From contig JAZKEF010000021.1 in NCBI GenBank assembly GCA_040387195.1, forward strand, positions 17,386 to 81,385: DNA of 64,000 nucleotides. The letters run 5' to 3'. Within the stretch, counting starts at the first letter, position 1. The number at the start of each line of letters is the position of its first letter. The translations under genes and the position numbers were made by a program. Shown here piece after piece: positions 37,723 to 46,949 of this stretch. The notes under the pieces were generated by a model, which had not been told where the DNA came from, ran no database searches, and saw nothing but the letters and a program-made list of their open reading frames with translations. This stretch comes from UKL13-3 sp040387195 (lineage in GTDB: Bacteria > Bacteroidota > Bacteroidia > UKL13-3).

Positions 37723-38541
37723 ATGTCAAAAAAGAAAATATTGTTCATTTCTTCGGAAATGACTCCTTTCCTCCAAGTTAGTAGCGTAGGCGAATTAGCG
37801 AGAAGACTTCCACAAGCCATTCAGGAAAAAGACAACGAAATCCGGGTTTTAATGCCTCGTTTCGGATGTATTAACGAACGCAGAAACAGATTACATGAAG
37901 TAGTGCGTTTATCAGGTATCAATATCACAATTGATGATAATGATAACCCATTGACAATCAAGGTAGCATCGTTGCCTGAAGCGAAGATGCAGGTTTACTT
38001 TCTTGACAATGAGGATTATTTTCACCGCAAGTTTGTGTACACTGATGAGAACAACCAGTTTTATGGCGACAATGACGAAAGAACGATTTTCTTTTGCAAA
38101 GGCGCTTTGGAAACAGTGAAAAAATTAGGCTGGCAGCCCGATATTATTCACTGTCATGGTTGGATGACCAGTTTGATTCCATTGTACATGAAAACCATCT
38201 ACAAATCGGAGCCCGTATTCAAAAATGCCAAAGTTGTTTATTCGGTATTCGAAAATCAGTTTGAAAGCAATTTAGGAAAAGAATTTGCGCGCAAGGCAAG
38301 TTTAAATACGATTGACAACAAACAAACTTCGGGATTAAGTGATTCGAGTTGCTCAGGGCTGTATATGAGCGGTATCACGCATGCTGATGCTGTTGTAAAA
38401 TGCAGTGATGAAATCGCACCTGAAGTCACCAGTTTCATGAAAAAACAAAAAGGTAAGATTGTCATGGACCATAAAAATGAAGAAGGATACGTTGAAGCAT
38501 ATATTGAACTTTATGACAGTTTGCTCCAAAGACAGAATTAA
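37723..38541 (+). CDS. Glycogen synthase-like (GT5 N-terminal domain) protein
   Basis: A 272-residue protein matching only the N-terminal Rossmann half of GT5 glycogen/starch synthases: KKILFISSEMTPFLQVSSVG, VLMPRFGCINERR, QPDIIHCHGWMTSLIPLYMK. True synthases have a second Rossmann domain and a KTGGL motif after the first strand; here that motif reads QVSSV and the second domain is absent. Short proteins of this type form a conserved Bacteroidota group, so this is not a fresh truncation, and glycogen synthase activity is doubtful. It is divergent from panC and overlaps the DUF4270 lipoprotein gene by 29 bp, a linkage I recall as recurrent in the phylum. ATG at 37723 (MSKKKILFISSEM) is chosen over an upstream in-frame codon. 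Confidence 0.83.
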   Translation: MSKKKILFISSEMTPFLQVSSVGELARRLPQAIQEKDNEIRVLMPRFGCINERRNRLHEVVRLSGINITIDDNDNPLTIKVASLPEAKMQVYFLDNEDYFHRKFVYTDENNQFYGDNDERTIFFCKGALETVKKLGWQPDIIHCHGWMTSLIPLYMKTIYKSEPVFKNAKVVYSVFENQFESNLGKEFARKASLNTIDNKQTSGLSDSSCSGLYMSGITHADAVVKCSDEIAPEVTSFMKKQKGKIVMDHKNEEGYVEAYIELYDSLLQRQN

Positions 38542-39871
38542 TATTCCTCTTTTCGTTCTATTTCTTGGATTATTTTTATTGGTTTCGTGCCGTAAAAATG
38601 AAGATACCGTAGGTTCCGATTTTATCGGAGCCATTGTAGGGTTTGATATACAATCATCGGACACTACACAGGTAATAGCCTACACATCCCGACATGACTC
38701 TGTTGAAACCGATAGGTTATCTTATTTCATGCTGGGAGAAATGAACGATCCTGAGATTGGAACTACAAAAACGGCAATTGCCACACAACTAGATTTACCT
38801 ACTTATCCGGTTCCTACGTTAGATACCGCAACCATTGATTCCATTGTGTTGCAGTTACCTTATGGTGGCCCGACAGCCTCCTATGGAAATCTGACAACCG
38901 TTCAAACCATCAAGGTATATGAACTCAATGAAGATTTGCGCTTTACAAAAAAGCTATACTCAAATAAGGTATATGCTAAAGATCCAACGGCTATTGGGTC
39001 CTGGACATCGGATTACACTCATTTGGCAGATAGTATCAGGGTTATGGAGAATGGGCAGTCTGTTGGTTTGGCTCCCCATATCCGGATTAAGCTCGATGAT
39101 ATTGCGTTCATAAATAAGATTAAAAATGCAAGTGCCGCAAATCTTTCGGATACTGCAAGCTTTAGGTCCTTTTTAAAGGGATTATACATTGTACCCGAAA
39201 CAGGGACTCTTCCTTCGGGAGAAGGTGCAATTGCTTACATGAACATGGCGAGTGCTGCCACAATGATGGTTATTTATTACAATGGATCCCGTAAAGCAGA
39301 ATTTCCCATTTACAAAACCTCCACGGTTAAGGGAAATGCATTCTCTCATAGTTATCTTCCGGCTGTTTCCATACAACCTTTATTGGGTGGAACACATCAA
39401 ACCACTTGTTATATACAACCATCGGCAGGGCTCAAAACCCGTATCCTGTTTCCATATATCTTTGATTTTGCAAAAAATAAAAACATTGCTATTACAGGAG
39501 CTGAGGTTATTGTCACCCTGGATCAAACAAAAGACTCTTCGGTATATAAAATACCCAAACGTTTATATTTGTACAGTTCAGATGAACTTGGATTTACCCA
39601 GCCACCGTTTGATTTGTTAGGTTCTTTTGAAGAGTTCCTGATTAATCTGATGTATTACGGAGGTCATTATTCAGGAAACGGAGAATACCGGTTTACTATT
39701 ACCCGGGAGGTTCAATATTGGTTCAATCAATATAAAAAGAACAACCGCAATGTAAATTACGGATTAAACCTGCGTACCTTAATCGATAATCCTGTGGCAG
39801 CCAACAGAGCCATTTTGGACACCCGGCCAGGCAAAATCAAACTAAAACTGAGCTATACTGTTATAAAATAG
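38513..39871 (+). CDS. DUF4270 lipoprotein
   Basis: A lipoprotein of about 452 residues, the DUF4270 family of Bacteroidota. The signal sequence IPLFVLFLGLFLLVSC ends in a lipobox cysteine followed by RKNEDTVGSDFIG, the family's usual mature N-terminus. The rest is beta-rich (DSIVLQLPYGGPTASYGN, TREVQYWFNQY, AILDTRPGKIKLKLSYTV). ATG at 38513 is chosen because it immediately precedes the signal sequence; in-frame TTG (38459) and ATG (38477) upstream are possible. The overlap with the GT5-like gene suggests coupled translation. The role is unknown, probably on the outer membrane or cell surface. Confidence 0.82.
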   Translation: MTVCSKDRINIPLFVLFLGLFLLVSCRKNEDTVGSDFIGAIVGFDIQSSDTTQVIAYTSRHDSVETDRLSYFMLGEMNDPEIGTTKTAIATQLDLPTYPVPTLDTATIDSIVLQLPYGGPTASYGNLTTVQTIKVYELNEDLRFTKKLYSNKVYAKDPTAIGSWTSDYTHLADSIRVMENGQSVGLAPHIRIKLDDIAFINKIKNASAANLSDTASFRSFLKGLYIVPETGTLPSGEGAIAYMNMASAATMMVIYYNGSRKAEFPIYKTSTVKGNAFSHSYLPAVSIQPLLGGTHQTTCYIQPSAGLKTRILFPYIFDFAKNKNIAITGAEVIVTLDQTKDSSVYKIPKRLYLYSSDELGFTQPPFDLLGSFEEFLINLMYYGGHYSGNGEYRFTITREVQYWFNQYKKNNRNVNYGLNLRTLIDNPVAANRAILDTRPGKIKLKLSYTVIK

Positions 39872-39873
39872 AT

Positions 39874-40899
39874 ATGATCATTAGCGTAACACCGAATCGT
39901 GAAAATGAGCTGGAACCCTTATTCAACTTTTTGAGAAAGGAATGTCCGCATTACCGCTATCTGGCTGATCAGCATCTTATCGTGGCACCAAAACTTTCCA
40001 ACAAACCTGAGTTGCGCTCATTCGATATCATTGAAAACATTACGGAGATCGATACACCTTACCAGCTTGCAAGCCGCAAATGGAAAAAACAAACCAGTTT
40101 TGATGTTCAGGGTATTCCAATGGGAGCACACCTGTTTAATATTATAGCAGGTCCTTGTTCTGTTGAAAGCGAAGAGCAAATTTTTTCCACGGCCGAATTC
40201 TTACACAAACTGGGGATTAAATTTATCCGGGGCGGAGCATACAAACCCCGTACTTCACCATACTCGTTTATGGGGCTTGGTAAAAAAGGACTGGAATTAT
40301 TGAGTGAAGCTGCCAAACAATATGATTTGCGGGTAGTAACCGAAATTATGGATATCAGCTTACTGGATGAAGTATATAAATATGCCGATGTATTGCAGGT
40401 TGGTAGCCGCAATATGCAAAATTTTTATATGCTGAATGAACTTGGCAAAACAGATAAACCCATATTACTGAAGCGTGGAATGCATGCCAAGGTAACAGAG
40501 TGGTTGCTGGCAGCAGAGTATTTGCTGAGCGGTGGGAACGAAAAAGTTATACTGTGTGAACGTGGAATCAGAAGTTTTGATCCCGAAAGCAGAAACGTGA
40601 TGGATGTGGGAGTGATCCCTTTGCTGAAAGAGCTGAGCCACTTACCAATCATTGCTGACCCAAGCCATGGCACAGGAGCCTCTTCAAGAGTTGAATCAAT
40701 GGCATTGGCAAGCGCATCGGCTGGTGCTGACGGACTTATAATTGAAGTACATCCTAACCCGAAGCATGCACTTTCGGACAGTGCGCAGGCACTTAGTTTT
40801 AATCAATTTGAACACCTGCTTTTACAGGTAAAAACACTGTTAAATGCATTTAATAGGGAAAGTGACAGCACTCCCATTTTGAAACTACAAACATTGTAG
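39874..40899 (+). CDS. aroF: 3-deoxy-7-phosphoheptulonate synthase (DAHP synthase, type I beta)
   Basis: Condenses phosphoenolpyruvate and erythrose 4-phosphate, the first step of the shikimate pathway. The 341 residues comprise a ferredoxin-like regulatory domain (about 1-70) and a TIM barrel. Barrel motifs are IAGPCSVESEEQIF, RGGAYKPRTSPYSFMGLG, LQVGSRNMQNF, LLKRGMHA, ILCERGIRSF, and IADPSHGTG. The layout resembles the Thermotoga-type enzyme whose N-terminal domain mediates feedback inhibition. No chorismate mutase domain is evident at the C-terminus. It begins 2 bp after the DUF4270 stop. Confidence 0.93.
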   Translation: MIISVTPNRENELEPLFNFLRKECPHYRYLADQHLIVAPKLSNKPELRSFDIIENITEIDTPYQLASRKWKKQTSFDVQGIPMGAHLFNIIAGPCSVESEEQIFSTAEFLHKLGIKFIRGGAYKPRTSPYSFMGLGKKGLELLSEAAKQYDLRVVTEIMDISLLDEVYKYADVLQVGSRNMQNFYMLNELGKTDKPILLKRGMHAKVTEWLLAAEYLLSGGNEKVILCERGIRSFDPESRNVMDVGVIPLLKELSHLPIIADPSHGTGASSRVESMALASASAGADGLIIEVHPNPKHALSDSAQALSFNQFEHLLLQVKTLLNAFNRESDSTPILKLQTL

Positions 40900-40948
40900 T
40901 ATTTTTGATGCATAACCCTGAATTTATTTACTTTTATCACTAAAAAAT

Positions 40949-42790
40949 ATGTGTGGAATCGTTGCGTACATAGGCCATAGAGAAGCCTACCCCATTGTTG
41001 TAAAAGGTTTAAAACGCCTTGAATACAGAGGTTATGACAGTGCAGGAGTTGCTCTCCTGAATGATAAAAAAGATTTTCTTGTATATAAGAAAAGTGGAAA
41101 GGTCTCTGATCTGGAAGGTTCCGTTGGTGAAAAGGACACTCATGCACACACAGGTATGGGTCATACACGTTGGGCAACACATGGTGCACCCAATGATGTG
41201 AATGCACATCCCCATTTATCTCAAAATGGAGAGTTTGCCATTATTCACAATGGTATCATTGAAAACTACGCTTCGCTTAAAAAAGCACTCATAGACCGTG
41301 GGCATATTTTTAAGAGTGAAACCGATACAGAGGTGTTGATTCACCTGATTGAAGAAATAAGCAATAACAATGAAGTGCCGTTTGAAGAGGCGGTGCGCAT
41401 GGCTTTAACCCAGGTTGTTGGTGCTTACGCCATTGTTATCCTTTCCAAAAAAGACCCTAACTACCTTATAGGAGCCCGTAAGGGAAGTCCGATGGTTATT
41501 GGAGTGGGTGAAGGTGAACATTTTATTGCAAGTGACGCAACTCCGATTGTTGAGTATACCAGGAACGTAATTTACCTGAATGATGGTGAAATTGCCATTA
41601 TAGATAACCAACACCTTACTGTTAAAACAATCGATAACATAATTAAAACGCCTTACATCCAGGAGTTGGAAATCAACCTGGAAAGTATTGAAAAAGGTGG
41701 GTTTGATCATTTTATGATGAAAGAAATATTTGAGCAACCCCGCTCTATTCTCGATTCATTCCGTGGCCGTATCCATATCAATGAGGCCGCTATTACAATG
41801 GCCGGTATTGATATGTTTGAAGACAAGCTCAAAAACATCAAGCGCATTCTGATAGTTGGTTGCGGAACCAGCCGGCATGCCGGATTGGTAGGTGAATATT
41901 TGTTTGAAGATTTTGCACGCATTCCTGTTGAGGTTGAATATGCATCAGAATTCAGGTACCGCAATCCGATTATCGGGGAAGATGATTTTGTTATTGCCAT
42001 CTCACAAAGTGGCGAAACTGCAGATACGCTTGCAGCATTGGAGCTGGCCAAAAGTAAGGGTGCTACCATCTTTGGAATATGCAATGTGGTAGGATCATCC
42101 ATTCCGCGTATGACCGATGCGGGAGCTTACACGCACGCAGGGCCGGAAATCGGTGTTGCATCTACCAAAGCATTTACAGCGCAGGTAACAGCCTTAACCT
42201 TAATGGCCCTTTCCATTGCCCAAAAGAGAGGAACCATCAGCAGTCAGCGCTTACGTGAATTGCTTATTGAACTGGAAACTATTCCCGGAAAAGTAGAAGA
42301 AACCTTAAAATCGAACGATTATATTAAAACCATTGCTGCCCAAATTAAGGACACAAGCAATGCCTTGTATCTGGGAAGAGGTTATGGTTTCCCGATTGCA
42401 CTTGAAGGAGCTCTAAAGTTAAAAGAAATTTCATACATCCATGCCGAAGGATATCCTGCTGCCGAAATGAAGCATGGTCCTATTGCATTGATTGATGAGG
42501 AAATGCCGGTAGTGGTTATTGCTACACAACACAGCAACTACGAAAAGGTAATCAGCAATATTCAGGAAGTACGTGCACGCAAGGGAAAAGTAATTGCCAT
42601 TGCAACTAAAGGAGATGAGCATATTAAAGAACAAGCTGACCATGTAATTTATATTCCGGAGTGCGAAGAAGCAATGCTTCCTTTATTAGCAACTATTCCA
42701 TTGCAACTGCTATCCTACCATATTGCCGTTATGCGCGAATGTAACGTAGATCAGCCACGTAACCTTGCCAAATCGGTTACAGTGGAATAA
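40949..42790 (+). CDS. glmS: Glutamine-fructose-6-phosphate aminotransferase (isomerising)
   Basis: Makes glucosamine 6-phosphate from fructose 6-phosphate and glutamine, the first step towards UDP-GlcNAc for peptidoglycan and lipid A. The N-terminal glutaminase domain starts MCGIVAYIGHREAYPIVVKG with Cys2 as the nucleophile; RLEYRGYDSAGVAL and HTRWATHGAPNDVNAHPH follow. Two SIS domains have VGCGTSRHAGLVGEY and SQSGETADTLAALE, and the end NVDQPRNLAKSVTVE is diagnostic. The length of 613 residues is normal. No glmS ribozyme fold is possible in the 49-bp upstream gap. Confidence 0.97.
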   Translation: MCGIVAYIGHREAYPIVVKGLKRLEYRGYDSAGVALLNDKKDFLVYKKSGKVSDLEGSVGEKDTHAHTGMGHTRWATHGAPNDVNAHPHLSQNGEFAIIHNGIIENYASLKKALIDRGHIFKSETDTEVLIHLIEEISNNNEVPFEEAVRMALTQVVGAYAIVILSKKDPNYLIGARKGSPMVIGVGEGEHFIASDATPIVEYTRNVIYLNDGEIAIIDNQHLTVKTIDNIIKTPYIQELEINLESIEKGGFDHFMMKEIFEQPRSILDSFRGRIHINEAAITMAGIDMFEDKLKNIKRILIVGCGTSRHAGLVGEYLFEDFARIPVEVEYASEFRYRNPIIGEDDFVIAISQSGETADTLAALELAKSKGATIFGICNVVGSSIPRMTDAGAYTHAGPEIGVASTKAFTAQVTALTLMALSIAQKRGTISSQRLRELLIELETIPGKVEETLKSNDYIKTIAAQIKDTSNALYLGRGYGFPIALEGALKLKEISYIHAEGYPAAEMKHGPIALIDEEMPVVVIATQHSNYEKVISNIQEVRARKGKVIAIATKGDEHIKEQADHVIYIPECEEAMLPLLATIPLQLLSYHIAVMRECNVDQPRNLAKSVTVE

Positions 42791-42807
42791 ACAAATTTAT
42801 ACCCTAC

Positions 42808-42843
42808 AAAAAAGGCCATACGTCAGTTGACGTATGGCCTTTT
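42808..42843. terminator. Bidirectional terminator between glmS and a convergent gene
   Basis: Near-perfect inverted repeat aaaggccatacgtca (42811-42825) and tgacgtatggccttt (42828-42842). It is preceded by A and followed by T, so it has a T tail on both strands. It serves glmS (stop at 42790) and the minus-strand gene ending at 42870. Confidence 0.88.
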
Positions 42844-42869
42844 CCATTTACTATCGTAAAAGAAATGTG

Positions 42870-43172
42870 TTATTCAACATTTACGCTGTAGATGGCATGC
42901 ATCGGAATAGCAATATTTCCTTCCAGAATAACTCCCTGCGGATTTAATGCAAGCACTTTAGTTGTGATAGACCTAAAACCTCCGGCAGTATTCACTACCA
43001 ATAATGTTTTAACTTTTTCATTTCTCGACATCACCATTGCTTTATCCAACGCGCTTAATCGCACACGTACATCTTCCATTCGGGTATAAACCTCTGTGGT
43101 GGCAAATGCACACGAAGCTAATTCAGCTTGGGTAATTGCCGGTATATCTCTTAAATTTAATGCAGTATCCAT
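42870..43172 (-). CDS. Small conserved-type protein of unknown function
   Basis: A 100-residue soluble protein with no signal peptide. The N-terminal half is helical (PAITQAELASCAFATTEVYT, MEDVRVRLSALDKAMVM). The C-terminal half is beta-rich (KTLLVVNTAGGFRSITTKVL, GVILEGNIAIPMHAIYSVNV). It lies 10 bp downstream of the superoxide dismutase gene on the same strand and ends at a shared terminator, so the two are probably co-transcribed. I do not recognise the family. The ORF is supported by position, spacing and regular codon use. Confidence 0.7.
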   Translation of the reverse strand: MDTALNLRDIPAITQAELASCAFATTEVYTRMEDVRVRLSALDKAMVMSRNEKVKTLLVVNTAGGFRSITTKVLALNPQGVILEGNIAIPMHAIYSVNVE

Positions 43173-43182
43173 TCGTCAATAA

Positions 43183-43788
<606 letters not shown>

Positions 43789-44024
43789 AATGTTTGATAT
43801 TAATTAGTTTGTTGATTATATGATAATGAAACTATGTATTCCTTGTACAATCGTTCATTTATTAGGGTAGCGAATATACAGGTTTTATCATTTCAAACAC
43901 CCGAAGTGCTATTAAGTTTGTATGATGCATTTGGCGTTTGGGGACTCTGTCCCTAAACGGTTATCCATAAACCCCACTTCCGCAAATTTGCTCATTATCG
44001 CATCTGCACATCCTCCCATTCATA

Positions 44025-44465
44025 CTAACGGAGTTTTTTAAAGAATTCTTTTACCAGCAATGAGCATTCATCAGCCATAATTCCGGAAATGATTTCGGTT
44101 TTGGGATGCAACTTATTACCTGCCTGTCGGTATCCTCGTTTTTCATCAGTAGCGCCATATACAATCCTGCTGACCTGGCTCCAGTACAATGCTCCTCCAC
44201 ACATAATGCAAGGCTCAAGGGTTACATATAATGTACAATCGATAAGATACTTCGCCCCTAAGTGATTGGAAGCTGCAGTAATGGCCTGCATCTCGGCATG
44301 AGCGGTTACATCATTTAATTTCTCGGTTAAATTGTATCCTTTGCCAATAATAGCATTGTTGCTTACTACAATTGCTCCAACCGGAATCTCCCCTTCTTCA
44401 TATGCCTTTTGCGCTTCCTTTAAAGCGAGGCTCATAAAATATTCGTGTGAAAAAAGTTCTGCCAT
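44025..44465 (-). CDS. tadA: tRNA-specific adenosine deaminase TadA
   Basis: Zinc enzyme that converts A34 to inosine in tRNA-Arg. The 146 residues have the deaminase motif H56-A57-E58 in VTAHAEMQAI, the zinc cysteines C86 and C89 in LEPCIMCGGAL, and the family-typical GEIPVGAIVV. Monocistronic; an intrinsic terminator pointing towards it ends 28 bp upstream of the start, so it must have its own promoter in that short gap. Confidence 0.94.
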   Translation of the reverse strand: MAELFSHEYFMSLALKEAQKAYEEGEIPVGAIVVSNNAIIGKGYNLTEKLNDVTAHAEMQAITAASNHLGAKYLIDCTLYVTLEPCIMCGGALYWSQVSRIVYGATDEKRGYRQAGNKLHPKTEIISGIMADECSLLVKEFFKKLR

Positions 44466-44489
44466 ATTTATTCCGCAACATACAGTAAA

Positions 44490-44521
44490 ATAAAAAGCCC
44501 CGCAAGATGCGGGGCCTTTTG
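44490..44521 (-). terminator. Orphan intrinsic terminator upstream of tadA
   Basis: Stem gccccgca (44497-44504) with tgcggggc (44509-44516), flanked by A/T pairs and followed on the minus strand by TTTTTATTTTA. No annotated minus-strand gene lies upstream of it within the intergenic region. Confidence 0.8.
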
Positions 44522-44665
44522 TATGCTATGAAAAGAACAACTACAAACACCACTAAGTAGTTGTTCGTTTCAAGAAGAATTTTTTCTGATGGTGAACAGG
44601 AACAAATAAACAGGAGTGCAGAATCTATTAGTGTAGCGTTATAACTACAACGCACTTAAAAACAC
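44490..44665 (-). ncRNA. Candidate small structured RNA between tadA and aspS
   Basis: No open frame is credible here, but three stem-loops occur in order on the minus strand. The first is cgtt/aacg with outer agtg/cact pairs (44630-44656). The second is a perfect 10-bp stem gaacaactac/gtagttgttc with a 12-nt loop (44535-44566). The last is a strong GC hairpin followed by TTTTTATTTTA (44495-44520). The terminator cannot serve any known gene, because aspS runs the other way and tadA begins after it, so a minus-strand transcript should start between about 44660 and 44850. The 5' end and any promoter are not identified. It could instead be a leader or antisense RNA of aspS. Confidence 0.35.
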
Positions 44666-44851
44666 CACAAATAACATATTTACAGGCATTTATAAATACA
44701 AAACCTGATAATTATCTCCTTTTTGTAAAGAATAGTTACCCCTCCTTTTAAAGTTTTTCGTAAATGATTGGAATGAATGTCCCCAAAAAAGTATGGTTTG
44801 TTTATTTTCGCCCCTTATTACAACTGCAAACACCAGCATAACCATACAACC

Positions 44852-46678
44852 ATGTTAAGAACACATACCTGCGGAGAATTAGGCATAAACAATATCAACC
44901 AAACAGTAACCCTTAGCGGATGGGTACAAAAAAGCCGTGACTTGGGAGGAATGACGTTTGTTGATTTGAGAGACCGGTACGGTATTACACAGTTGGCATT
45001 TAATATGGAAATCAATGCCGCATTGTGTGAACAGGCGCGCAAGTGTGGACGGGAATTTGTATTGCAGGCTACAGGAAAAGTAATTGAGCGAAGCAGTAAA
45101 AACAACAATATGGCTACGGGCGGAATAGAGATTGAAGTAACCGCACTCACTATCTTAAATGCAGCCATTACACCACCGTTTACCATTGAAGAAAACACAG
45201 ATGGCGGAGATGACATCCGCATGAAATACCGTTACCTCGATTTACGCAGGGCCAATGTAAGAGCTAATTTGGAATTGCGCCACAAGGTTTCACAACAAAC
45301 ACGTACCTACCTCGACAGCCAATCATTTATTGAAGTGGAAACACCCGTACTGATTAAGTCGACTCCGGAAGGTGCACGCGACTTTGTAGTGCCCAGTCGC
45401 ATGAATCCGGGTGAGTTTTATGCATTGCCACAATCGCCTCAAACATTTAAACAATTGCTAATGGTAAGCGGATTTGACCGTTACTACCAAATTGTAAAAT
45501 GTTTTCGTGATGAAGATTTGCGAGCCGACCGCCAACCTGAGTTTACACAGATTGACTGTGAAATGAGTTTTGTGGAACAGGAAGATATTTTGAACATGTT
45601 TGAAGGATTGGTGAAACACCTTTTCAAACAGGTGAAAGGAATTGATATTAACAATTTGCCTCGCATGACTTATGCCGATGCAATGAAACTATATGGAAGT
45701 GATAAACCGGATACAAGATTCGCTATGCAGTTTGTGGAGTTAAAACCATCTTCCGCAGAGACGCATAATTATGCGTCTCCACAAACAAACAATAATGGTA
45801 ATGGTGCAAATCAAATTGATTTGACCACCGGCAAAAATTTCCCGGTGTTTGACAATGCCGGATTAGTTGTAGGAATTTGTGCTACCGGTTGCGCAGAGTA
45901 TACCCGTAAACAATTGGATGAGCTCACTGATTTTGTGAAACGCCCGCAGGTAGGTGCTACAGGGTTGGTATATGCACGGGTGAATGCTGACGGAAGCATC
46001 AAATCATCGGTAGATAAATTTTATGATGAGGCTGCCTTGAAAGAATGGGCCACAGCTTTTAATGCGAAACCCGGAGATCTGATCCTGTTACTGGCAGGGC
46101 AAGCTGATAAAACCCGTAAAGCCTTAAACGAATTGCGTTTGGAAATGGGAACCCGCATGGGATTGCGTGACAAAAATTCGTTCTCGTGTTTATGGGTAGT
46201 TGATTTTCCGTTACTCGAATTCAATGAAGATGAGAACAGGTATTTTGCCATGCACCATCCGTTTACTGCACCAAAACCGGAAGATGTGCATTTGCTGAAC
46301 GACTTTGCCACACTTGGAAACGTAAGAGCCAATGCATACGATATGGTGATTAACGGAGTGGAAGTTGGTGGAGGAAGCGTACGTATTTTTGATAAAACCA
46401 TGCAGGCCCGTATGTTTGAAATATTAGGATTTACCAAGGAAGAAGCACAACATCAATTTGGATTTTTGATGAATGCCTTTGAATTCGGAGCACCACCACA
46501 TGCCGGTATTGCCTTTGGTTTCGACCGTTTATGCTCAGTGTTTGGCGGGGCAGATTCTATCAGGGATTTTATTGCATTCCCTAAAAACAACAGTGGTCGT
46601 GATGTGATGATTGATGCACCGAGTACCATTGATGTAAAACAATTGAATGAATTAGCCATTCAATTAGCTCAGAAATAA
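44852..46678 (+). CDS. aspS: Aspartyl-tRNA synthetase
   Basis: Class II synthetase charging tRNA-Asp, 608 residues. The start MLRTHTCGELGINNINQTV is chosen over an in-frame codon at 44777 that lies in the leader. The anticodon OB-fold has SGWVQKSRDLGGMTFVDLRD. The catalytic core has FIEVETPVLIKSTPEGARDF, ALPQSPQTFKQLLMVSGFDR, FRDEDLRADRQPEFTQIDCE, and GIAFGFDRL. The GAD-type insertion domain has RPQVGATGLVYARV. Just before FPVFDNAGLVVG there is an extra low-complexity loop of about 20 residues (SSAETHNYASPQTNNNGNG) that includes a perfect DNA palindrome. Confidence 0.96.
   Translation: MLRTHTCGELGINNINQTVTLSGWVQKSRDLGGMTFVDLRDRYGITQLAFNMEINAALCEQARKCGREFVLQATGKVIERSSKNNNMATGGIEIEVTALTILNAAITPPFTIEENTDGGDDIRMKYRYLDLRRANVRANLELRHKVSQQTRTYLDSQSFIEVETPVLIKSTPEGARDFVVPSRMNPGEFYALPQSPQTFKQLLMVSGFDRYYQIVKCFRDEDLRADRQPEFTQIDCEMSFVEQEDILNMFEGLVKHLFKQVKGIDINNLPRMTYADAMKLYGSDKPDTRFAMQFVELKPSSAETHNYASPQTNNNGNGANQIDLTTGKNFPVFDNAGLVVGICATGCAEYTRKQLDELTDFVKRPQVGATGLVYARVNADGSIKSSVDKFYDEAALKEWATAFNAKPGDLILLLAGQADKTRKALNELRLEMGTRMGLRDKNSFSCLWVVDFPLLEFNEDENRYFAMHHPFTAPKPEDVHLLNDFATLGNVRANAYDMVINGVEVGGGSVRIFDKTMQARMFEILGFTKEEAQHQFGFLMNAFEFGAPPHAGIAFGFDRLCSVFGGADSIRDFIAFPKNNSGRDVMIDAPSTIDVKQLNELAIQLAQK
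45758..45779. repeat. 22-bp perfect palindrome inside aspS
   Basis: gagacgcataa followed by ttatgcgtctc, 11 + 11 bp with no mismatch. It is read in frame as part of ETHNYAS. It lies in a loop that other AspRS proteins lack. The sequence resembles short dispersed palindromes of the agacgc...gcgtct type. Confidence 0.85.
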
Positions 46679-46698
46679 TTACACCTAACTGCTAACCG

Positions 46699-46733
46699 AA
46701 AAAGCCAAACTGCTCGTTGCATTTGGCTTTTTT
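46699..46733 (+). terminator. Intrinsic terminator of aspS
   Basis: Perfect 10-11 bp stem aaaagccaaa (46700-46709) with tttggctttt (46722-46731), 12-nt loop, followed by further T. It lies about 20 bp after the stop codon. Confidence 0.85.
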
Positions 46734-46949
46734 AATGATTATGCGCGTATTGTAACGATCCGTTTTAAATGGCATTTGATTTAACCACAGCAAGCGCCCA
46801 CGATATACATTATGACACAACAAGATAAAAAAGTTGGTGTTCTATACACTTTAGCCCCAAAACAGGGCATCTATCCACACTTGCCCAAAACTTGCATTTT
46901 GCACACTGTCGAAAAAACATAATCTTGAATGCTTTAATTACTACAGCTT

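Noticed and set aside
37723..38541. Pseudogene remnant of a full glycogen synthase
   Set aside because: The frame is intact, the next gene overlaps its end, and short proteins of this kind form a conserved group in Bacteroidota.
44398..44655. An 85-residue open frame on the minus strand upstream of tadA
   Set aside because: It overlaps the tadA start, crosses the terminator hairpin and the stem-loops, and the peptide has no recognisable composition. A non-coding RNA explains the region better.
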